DNA from: Thiomonas sp.
Lineage (GTDB): Bacteria > Pseudomonadota > Gammaproteobacteria > Burkholderiales > Burkholderiaceae_C
Direction: 5' to 3'
NCBI GenBank assembly: GCA_027451915.1
Contig: DAIDHU010000464.1
Coordinates: 1 to 11,342 of the forward strand
Length of the DNA: 11,342 nt
Positions 6,130-11,342 of the stretch are shown one piece after another. The first letter of the stretch is position 1. Every line of letters begins with the position of its first letter. Below the pieces are notes generated by a model. The model was not told the DNA's origin and ran no database searches. It saw nothing but the letters and a program-made list of their open reading frames with translations. Made by a program: the position numbers and the translations under genes.

Positions 6130-7431
6130 ATGCATCGTCTGAAACTCATGCCCGCAGCCCTGTTGTCCATCGGCGCCCTGGCGGTGGCCTTGCCGGCCCA
6201 CGCCGATCAGCTCTCGGACCTGCAGGCGCAGTTGCAAAAGCTCACCCAGGAAGTCGAGCAGCTCAAGGCCGAGCAGGCGCACACGGCCGCGCAGGCGGCC
6301 GCCACGCAGAAGGTGGTGGCCACCCAGGCCGCCGCGCCGGCGAAGGCCGAGGCCAACGCCAATCCGCTGCAATTCGGCGGCAAGGACAACTCGGTCACGA
6401 TCTACGGGGACATCGACCAGTACGCCAACTACATGCACAGCAGCTCGGGCAGCAACCTGTCGGCCATCGAGGATGGCGCGCTGCTGCGCAGCCGCCTGGG
6501 CATGACCGGGCAGCACACCGTGTCGCCCGGCTACGCCATGCACTTCGACGTCGAGCAGAGCCTGGACTTCACCAACGGCAGCCAGCCCGGTGCCGGGCGC
6601 CTGTTCGACCGCCAGGCCTGGGCCGGCGTGCAGACTCCCTACGGTGACTTCCGCGTCGGGCGCCAGGAGACCCTGGCCTTCTTCCACGGCGGCATGGTCG
6701 ACTTCACCTCGCGCACCCTGGGCTCGGTGGTCAACGCCTTCGGAGTTCCGGCGCGCTTCGACAACGACCTGTCGTACAGCTCGCCGGTGTTCAACGGCCT
6801 GCAACTGCAGGCCCATTACGCGCTGAGCTCGGCCAACGGCAGCACCGTGGGCAGCAATGGCGCCGTCTACCAGTTGGGCGCCGAATACGTCAAGGGCCCC
6901 TTCGACGTGGGCTACAACGGCCTGTGGGCCAACGCCCCGGCGGGTGCCACCTACAGCACCAAGGGCGAGTACCAGAACGCCTACGCCGACTACAACTACG
7001 GCCGCGGCAAGGTGTACCTGACCTATGTGCGCTCGAACGTCGGTCCGGGCAGCGGCTTCAGCGGTATCGGCGGCGCGTTCCCGGGCGGAGTCCCTCTGAC
7101 CGGCACCAGCTCGGCGATCAACGACTACTACAACATCTACCAGATCTCGGCCGACTATGACCTGACCAGCGCGCTGCGCCTGGGCGCGTTGTATGGCCAG
7201 ATCAAGGACAGCAACAATTCCAATAACGGTGCCAAGGGCATGGCCGTGGGGAGCTACTACACGGGCATCCGGAACACCACGCTGTACGCTTTGGTGGACA
7301 GCCTGAGCAACGACTCCAACGCCGCCTTCGACGAGTCGGGTTCGGCGCCGCTGACCAAGGCCTTCCCCACCTCCGACCTGAAGGGCAAGCGCATCACCGG
7401 GGTGCAGGTCGGCTTCATGTACAAGTTCTGA
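6130..7431 (+). CDS. Outer-membrane porin with N-terminal coiled coil
   Basis: A 433-aa Gram-negative porin. Residues 1-25 are a signal peptide (MHRLK, a hydrophobic stretch, then PAHA before Asp26). Residues 26-46 (LQAQLQKLTQEVEQLKAEQ region) repeat leucine and valine at heptad spacing and should form a coiled coil. An Ala/Gln/Thr-rich linker to about residue 77 follows. The barrel starts at NSVTIYGDID and ends in VQVGFMYKF, with the terminal Phe needed for outer-membrane insertion. GAGGAG (6117-6122) lies 7 bases before ATG 6130. Strands alternate aromatic and small residues, as in betaproteobacterial general porins, and the segment FDRQAWAGVQTPYGDFRVGRQ is typical of that group. Placement inside the operon suggests it admits the operon's substrate through the outer membrane. 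Confidence 0.9.
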   Translation: MHRLKLMPAALLSIGALAVALPAHADQLSDLQAQLQKLTQEVEQLKAEQAHTAAQAAATQKVVATQAAAPAKAEANANPLQFGGKDNSVTIYGDIDQYANYMHSSSGSNLSAIEDGALLRSRLGMTGQHTVSPGYAMHFDVEQSLDFTNGSQPGAGRLFDRQAWAGVQTPYGDFRVGRQETLAFFHGGMVDFTSRTLGSVVNAFGVPARFDNDLSYSSPVFNGLQLQAHYALSSANGSTVGSNGAVYQLGAEYVKGPFDVGYNGLWANAPAGATYSTKGEYQNAYADYNYGRGKVYLTYVRSNVGPGSGFSGIGGAFPGGVPLTGTSSAINDYYNIYQISADYDLTSALRLGALYGQIKDSNNSNNGAKGMAVGSYYTGIRNTTLYALVDSLSNDSNAAFDESGSAPLTKAFPTSDLKGKRITGVQVGFMYKF

Positions 7432-7445
7432 TTTCCGCGCTTCGA

Positions 7446-7473
7446 AGTCTGCAGTCTGAAGTCTGAAGCCTGA
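7446..7473. repeat. Four tandem 7-bp repeats (AGTCTGA type)
   Basis: Units are AGTCTGC (7446-7452), AGTCTGA (7453-7459), AGTCTGA (7460-7466) and AGCCTGA (7467-7473). They lie in the 92-base gap between the porin and aroD, immediately before a strong hairpin. They are non-coding, so copy-number change would only alter spacing. Function unknown. Confidence 0.75.
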
Positions 7474-7503
7474 GGGCGTCCCGCTTCGCGGGGCGGGACG
7501 CCC
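7474..7503 (+). terminator. 11-bp perfect hairpin between porin and aroD genes
   Basis: GGGCGTCCCGC (7474-7484) and GCGGGACGCCC (7493-7503) form a perfect 11-bp stem with an 8-nt loop. An alternative smaller hairpin, CCCGC/GCGGG around TTC (7480-7492), shares the left arm. No T-run follows, so full intrinsic termination is doubtful. It may give partial termination or protect the upstream porin mRNA, letting the porin be made in excess over the enzymes downstream. Confidence 0.4.
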
Positions 7504-7523
7504 GGGCCTCCAAGGGCAATGCC

Positions 7524-8306
7524 ATGAACATGAGCAAGACCATCCTGTTGCGCGGCCGCGTGGTCGGCGGCGGCTCCGAACCCCTGGTGTGCGCGCCGCT
7601 GGTGGCGCGCGACCTGGACGGGCTGCGCGCCGAAGCCTCGGCGGTGTTGTCCAAGGGGCCCGACCTGCTCGAGTGGCGGGTCGACTTTTTCGAGGCGCTC
7701 GACGACGTCGCGCGCATGGTCGAGGCCGCGCGGGAGTTGCGGCGCATCGCCGCGGAGCTTCCGCTGATCTATACCCGGCGTTCGATCCGCGAGGGCGGAC
7801 AGCCCATCCGTGCCTCGGAGGACGCCGTCAGCCGCGGCATCGAGGCGGTGTGCGCCGAAGGCGTGGTGGATTTCGTCGATTGCGAGCTCAGCAGCGAGCC
7901 CGAGCATTTCCGGCGCGCCCAGCAGGCGGCCAAGTCCTGCGGAGCCTTGCTCATCGCTTCCTTTCACGATTTCCAGCGCACGCCGGGGCCGGCCGAGCTG
8001 GCCGAACGCTTCGACAAGGCGCAGCAGCTCGGCGCCGACCTGGCGAAAGTGGCCGTGATGCCGCGCGAACTCGACGACGTGCTCACGCTGCTGCAGTCCA
8101 CGCTGGATGCCTCGCGCCGCGTCTCCATGCCCTTGATCACCATGTCCATGGGGCCTTACGGCGCCCTGACCCGGCTGATCGGCTGGATGTTCGGCTCCAC
8201 GGTCAGCTTCGCGGTGGGCGCGAGCGCTTCGGCACCGGGCCAGATTCCCATCGAGGAATTGCGCACCGTGCTGGGCGTGCTGCAGAGATCCCTCGCCGCG
8301 CGTTGA
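7524..8306 (+). CDS. aroD: Type I 3-dehydroquinate dehydratase
   Basis: A 260-aa class I (Schiff-base) enzyme that dehydrates 3-dehydroquinate to 3-dehydroshikimate; cytoplasmic. Active-site residues are all present: Glu50 and Arg52 (LLEWRVDFFE), Arg85 (YTRRSIREGG), His148 (ASFHDF), the Schiff-base Lys175 (ADLAKVAVMP), Arg217 (MSMGPYGALTRL), and Ser236 and Gln240 (SASAPGQIP). Length matches the family. AAGGG (7512-7516) lies 7 bases before ATG 7524; ATG 7530 is an alternative. Type I enzymes serve either the shikimate pathway or quinate/shikimate catabolism. Here the neighbours are a porin, two aldehyde dehydrogenases and a PcaR-like regulator, with no other aro biosynthesis gene, so a catabolic role is more likely. 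No quinate or shikimate dehydrogenase is visible in the window. Its product could feed the TIM-barrel protein at 1123-1956 if that is a 3-dehydroshikimate dehydratase. Confidence 0.95.
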   Translation: MNMSKTILLRGRVVGGGSEPLVCAPLVARDLDGLRAEASAVLSKGPDLLEWRVDFFEALDDVARMVEAARELRRIAAELPLIYTRRSIREGGQPIRASEDAVSRGIEAVCAEGVVDFVDCELSSEPEHFRRAQQAAKSCGALLIASFHDFQRTPGPAELAERFDKAQQLGADLAKVAVMPRELDDVLTLLQSTLDASRRVSMPLITMSMGPYGALTRLIGWMFGSTVSFAVGASASAPGQIPIEELRTVLGVLQRSLAAR

Positions 8307-8353
8307 CCCAGGGATCGAGCGCGGGCTGGAGCTTGCGCGATGTACGAATAGAA

Positions 8354-8366
8354 CGCTATTTCCCCA
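8354..8366. repeat. 13-bp direct repeat, copy 1 (upstream of aldehyde dehydrogenase start)
   Basis: CGCTATTTCCCCA occurs here and again, identical, at 8487-8499 within the coding sequence, 133 bases downstream. This copy overlaps a small inverted repeat, AATAG (8347-8351) and CTATT (8356-8360), and ends 6 bases before the ATG. It may be part of an operator or simply chance; see the findings. Confidence 0.5.
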
Positions 8367-8372
8367 CACGAA

Positions 8373-9905
8373 ATGGATAAGACCCTGTCCGACCCTTCCG
8401 GCGCCGACCCAGAGATGCGAGCAGGGGAGGGCCTGCCGCGCTACCAGCTGTACATCGACGGCGCATCCGTGGCACCCGAGACGGGGCGCTATTTCCCCAG
8501 CGAGGACCCTTACACGGGGCGAGATTGGGCACTGATTCCCCGAGGCGGTGCGCAGGATGTGGATCGCGCGGTGCGCGCGGCGCGGCGCGCCTTCGAATCC
8601 GGGGCCTGGCCGGCGCTGAATGCCTCGCAGCGCGGCGCGCTGATGCGCCGGCTGGCCGAGCTGATCCGGGAGCATGCGCCCCGCCTGGCGCAGATCGAGC
8701 GCCGAGACAACGGCAAGCTGGCCGCCGAGGTGCGCACCCAGGTCGACTATCTGTCCGAGTACTTCCAGTACTACGCGGGCCTGGCCGACAAGGTGCAGGG
8801 CAGCGTGATTCCCACGGACAAGCCCGGGGTCCTGTCCTACACCCGCCACGAGCCCAAGGGGGTGGTGGCCATCATCACGCCCTGGAACTCGCCCCTGACC
8901 CTGACCAGCTGGAAACTGGCGCCCGCCCTGGCGGCGGGGTGCACCGTGGTGATCAAACCCTCGGAATTCACCTCGGCGTCGATGCTGGAATTCGCCGGGC
9001 TTTTCAGCCTCGCGGGCTTCCCGCCCGGCGTGGTCAACGTGGTGACCGGATACGGCGCCGAGGTCGGCGCGCCGCTGGTCGAGCATCCGGAGGTGGCGCA
9101 TGTGGGCTTCACCGGCGGCGAGATCGCGGGCCAGAAAATCTATGAAGCGGCCGCGCGCGGCCTGAAGACCGTCACTCTGGAACTGGGGGGCAAGTCGCCG
9201 AACATCGTGTTCGACGACGCGGACCTGGAGCGCGCCCTGCTGGGCGTGGTCAGCGGGATTTTCGCCGCCGCCGGGCAGACCTGCCAGGCCGGATCGCGCC
9301 TGCTGGTGCAGCGCAGCATCCACGACGCCTTCGTGGCCCGGCTGGTGGATTTCGTGCGCGATATCCGCCTGGGCGATCCGGCCGACCCGGCCACCCAGAT
9401 CGGACCCATCGCCACGCCCGCCCAGTTCGACAAGGTGCTGAGCTACATCGCCATCGCGAAGGCCGAGGGCGCGCGCTGCGTGGCCGGAGGCCGGGCGCGC
9501 CCGGATATCGGCTCGGGCCGCTTCGTGGAGCCCACCATTTTCGTGGACGTCGACAACCGCATGCGCATCGCCCAGGAGGAGGTGTTCGGGCCCGTGCTGT
9601 CGGTGATCGCCTTCGACGACGAGGCGCATGCCGTGCGCATCGCCAATGACGTGCAGTTCGGCCTGGCCGCGGGCGTATGGACCGGCAGCCTGCAGCGCGC
9701 GCTGTACGTCACCGAGCGCGTGAAGGCGGGCACGGTCTGGGTCAACAACTATCGCGCCACCAGCTACACCTCGCCCTTCGGCGGCTTCAAGCGATCGGGC
9801 ATCGGCCGCGAGTCCGGCGTCGACGCCATCCACGAATACCTCGAGACCAAATGCGTCTGGCTTTCCCCCGGGCTGGACGTGAGCAACCCCTTCGTGCGCC
9901 GCTGA
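8373..9905 (+). CDS. NAD(P)-dependent aldehyde dehydrogenase (non-acylating)
   Basis: A 510-aa member of the classical ALDH superfamily, expected to oxidise an aldehyde to the free acid with NAD(P). The catalytic set is complete: Asn171 (TPWNSP), cofactor-binding Lys195 (VIKPSE), general base Glu270 (TLELGGKSPN) and nucleophile Cys304 (AAGQTCQAGSR). The late motifs EEVFGPVLSVI and SPFGGFKRSGIGRE are present. Length is normal, with an extended polar N-terminus. ATG 8373 has no visible Shine-Dalgarno; ATG 8415 (Met15) would remove 14 residues and still precede the first conserved strand, YQLYIDG. The best general resemblance is to betaine- or semialdehyde-type ALDHs, which does not fix the substrate. 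The aroD stop is 66 bases upstream. The enzyme could detoxify or oxidise the aldehyde produced by the ThDP enzyme. Confidence 0.92.
   Translation: MDKTLSDPSGADPEMRAGEGLPRYQLYIDGASVAPETGRYFPSEDPYTGRDWALIPRGGAQDVDRAVRAARRAFESGAWPALNASQRGALMRRLAELIREHAPRLAQIERRDNGKLAAEVRTQVDYLSEYFQYYAGLADKVQGSVIPTDKPGVLSYTRHEPKGVVAIITPWNSPLTLTSWKLAPALAAGCTVVIKPSEFTSASMLEFAGLFSLAGFPPGVVNVVTGYGAEVGAPLVEHPEVAHVGFTGGEIAGQKIYEAAARGLKTVTLELGGKSPNIVFDDADLERALLGVVSGIFAAAGQTCQAGSRLLVQRSIHDAFVARLVDFVRDIRLGDPADPATQIGPIATPAQFDKVLSYIAIAKAEGARCVAGGRARPDIGSGRFVEPTIFVDVDNRMRIAQEEVFGPVLSVIAFDDEAHAVRIANDVQFGLAAGVWTGSLQRALYVTERVKAGTVWVNNYRATSYTSPFGGFKRSGIGRESGVDAIHEYLETKCVWLSPGLDVSNPFVRR
8487..8499. repeat. 13-bp direct repeat, copy 2 (inside aldehyde dehydrogenase gene)
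   Basis: This is identical to 8354-8366. Here it encodes part of GRYFPS (residues 38-43). The two copies fall in different reading frames relative to the gene, so copy 1 is not a simple duplicated coding piece. Confidence 0.5.
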
Positions 9906-9950
9906 ACCCCCGCGGCGCCGCCCCTGAAATCACCATGGAGACGCAGGAAA

Positions 9951-11342
9951 ATGGCTGAAGTACAAAGCAAGAACGAGATCACCGAGGAGCAGCGGGCCGA
10001 GCTCGACCAGGCCTTCGAGCGTGCGCGCAAGGCGCTGGCGATCATCGAGACCTACGACCAGGCCCGGGTCGACCGGCTGTGCCAGGCCATCGCCTGGGCC
10101 GTGGCCAACAAGCGCACCTTCACCCGCCTGGTCGCCGAGGGCATCGAGGAAAGCGGACTGGGAGATCCCGAAAGCCGCATGGGCAAGCGCATGAAAATCC
10201 GCGGCGTGCTGCGCGACGCCCTGCGCCAGAAGAGCGTGGGCATCATCGAGGAACAGCCCGAGAAGGGCATTGTCAAGTACGGCAAGCCGGTGGGGGTGAT
10301 CGCCTGCATCGTTCCCACCACCAACCCCGACCTGACCCCCGCGGGCAACGCCATCTACGCGATCAAGGCGCGCGACGCGGTGATCTTCTCCCCGCATCCG
10401 CGCTCGAAGAAGACCTCCTTCGAGACGGTGCGCCTGATGCGCGAGGCCCTGGAGCGCGAGGGCGCGCCGGCGGACCTGCTGCAGTGCCTGACCCGCGTGA
10501 ACATCCCCATGTCGCAGGCCCTGATGGCGCGTGCCGACCTGGTCATCGCCACCGGCGGGCAGCCCATGGTGCGCGCGGCCTACAGCTCGGGCACCCCGGC
10601 CTACGGAGTGGGCGCGGGCAATTCCACCATGATCATCGACCAGACCGCCGACCTCGCCGAGGCGGCGCGCAACACGCGCCTGTCCAAGACCTCGGACTTC
10701 GGCTCCGGCTGTTCGGCCGACGGCAACCTGATCATCGATTCCAGGGTGTTCGACGGGCTGCTGGCCGCCCTGCAGGCCGAGGGGGGCTACCTGGCCAGCG
10801 AGGAGCAGAAGGCGGCGCTGCGGCGGGTGATGTGGGACGACGAGGGGCATCGCCTGCCGGGTACCGTGGCCATCGCGCCGCAGGCGCTGGCGCGCGCGGC
10901 GGGCTTCACGATTCCCGAGGATCGCAGGTTCATCATCGTGCACGGCGACGGCATCGGCAAGCAGCATTTCTTCTCGCGGGAGAAGCTGACCACCCTGCTG
11001 GCGGTGTACCGCTACGAAGGATTCGATCAGGCGCTGGACATGATGCGCGCCGTGTACGAGGTCGGCGGCAAGGGACATTCCTGCGGCATCTACTCCTTCG
11101 ACCAGGAGCACATCCACCGCCTGGCGATGGCGGCCCCGGTCAGCCGCATCATGGTGCGTCAGCCGCAGTCCAAGGCCAATGCCGGAGCCTTCAACAACGG
11201 CATGCCCATGACCTCCAGCCTGGGCTGCGGAACCTGGGGCGGCAACATCGTGTCCGAGAACGTGCACCTGAAGCACTACCTCAACACCACCTGGGTGTCG
11301 GTGCCCATCGCGGAGGACCGGCCCTCCGATGCGGAGTTGTTC
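9951..11342 (+). CDS. CoA-acylating aldehyde dehydrogenase, sulfoacetaldehyde dehydrogenase (SauS)-like; 3' end cut by window
   Basis: The open frame runs 464 codons from ATG 9951 to the window edge without a stop. It belongs to the acylating ALDH group (AdhE N-terminal domain, EutE, PduP, SauS), which interconverts aldehyde + CoA + NAD(P)+ and acyl-CoA. Family features are KPVGVIACIVPTTNP (112-126), FSPHPRSKKT (146-155), GVGAGNS (219-225), the probable nucleophile Cys254 (SDFGSGCSADG) and the C-terminal SLGCGTWGGNIVSENV (423-438). The overall pattern resembles SauS of sulfoacetate degradation more than EutE or PduP. GGAG (9937-9940) and AGGAAA (9945-9950) precede the ATG; the latter is very close. 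Probably only a short C-terminal piece is missing. No sauT-type ligase or clear xsc gene is in the window, so sulfoacetaldehyde is only one candidate; a short polar aldehyde released by the ThDP enzyme is the general expectation. Confidence 0.88.
   Translation, partial: MAEVQSKNEITEEQRAELDQAFERARKALAIIETYDQARVDRLCQAIAWAVANKRTFTRLVAEGIEESGLGDPESRMGKRMKIRGVLRDALRQKSVGIIEEQPEKGIVKYGKPVGVIACIVPTTNPDLTPAGNAIYAIKARDAVIFSPHPRSKKTSFETVRLMREALEREGAPADLLQCLTRVNIPMSQALMARADLVIATGGQPMVRAAYSSGTPAYGVGAGNSTMIIDQTADLAEAARNTRLSKTSDFGSGCSADGNLIIDSRVFDGLLAALQAEGGYLASEEQKAALRRVMWDDEGHRLPGTVAIAPQALARAAGFTIPEDRRFIIVHGDGIGKQHFFSREKLTTLLAVYRYEGFDQALDMMRAVYEVGGKGHSCGIYSFDQEHIHRLAMAAPVSRIMVRQPQSKANAGAFNNGMPMTSSLGCGTWGGNIVSENVHLKHYLNTTWVSVPIAEDRPSDAELF

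Noticed and set aside
7257..9833. 858-codon minus-strand open frame across aroD and the aldehyde dehydrogenase
   Set aside because: It lies opposite two clearly recognisable enzymes and a gap, and its translation is low in complexity with no domain signature.
9935..9958. Seven-codon ORF (METQENG) overlapping the start of the acylating dehydrogenase
   Set aside because: It is too short to support as a gene. The bases GGAG and AGGAAA within it are explained as the ribosome binding region of the downstream start, although translational coupling cannot be excluded.

Overview
The window is GC-rich (mostly G or C at third codon positions), densely packed, and every convincing gene lies on the + strand. 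A general porin with a signal peptide and C-terminal Phe shows a Gram-negative host. The porin type, the base composition and the mix of IclR regulator, type III CoA-transferase and EamA transporter point to a betaproteobacterium, probably Burkholderiales. That placement is inference. No RNA gene, transposase, phage gene or CRISPR array was seen.

Layout: 57-827 encodes a PcaR/PobR/PcaU-like IclR regulator. A 295-base gap (828-1122) follows and looks regulatory: a GC hairpin after the regulator, a set of GTGAT repeats, a GGGCCA-N6-TGGCCC dyad and a possible promoter. Eight genes then run in one direction with gaps of 35-92 bases: a TIM-barrel sugar isomerase/epimerase-like protein (1123-1956), an EamA/DMT permease (2015-2911), a type III CoA-transferase (2947-4221), an acetolactate synthase-like ThDP enzyme (4283-6046), an outer-membrane porin with an N-terminal coiled coil (6130-7431), a type I 3-dehydroquinate dehydratase, AroD (7524-8306), an NAD(P)-type aldehyde dehydrogenase (8373-9905), and a CoA-acylating aldehyde dehydrogenase of the sulfoacetaldehyde dehydrogenase (SauS) type (9951 to beyond the window end).

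Taken together this looks like an inducible catabolic operon for a small organic acid, with its own outer-membrane pore and inner-membrane permease. AroD with a PcaR-like regulator suggests a quinate/shikimate-like carbocyclic acid. The CoA-transferase, ThDP enzyme and two aldehyde dehydrogenases suggest CoA activation, ThDP-dependent C-C cleavage or decarboxylation, and then two possible fates for the released aldehyde (acyl-CoA or free acid). I do not recognise a described pathway with this exact gene set. The substrate cannot be read from the sequence. The alternatives (carbocyclic polyol acid, 2-hydroxy- or 2-oxoacid through CoA, C2 sulfonate) are set out in the findings with the tests that would separate them.
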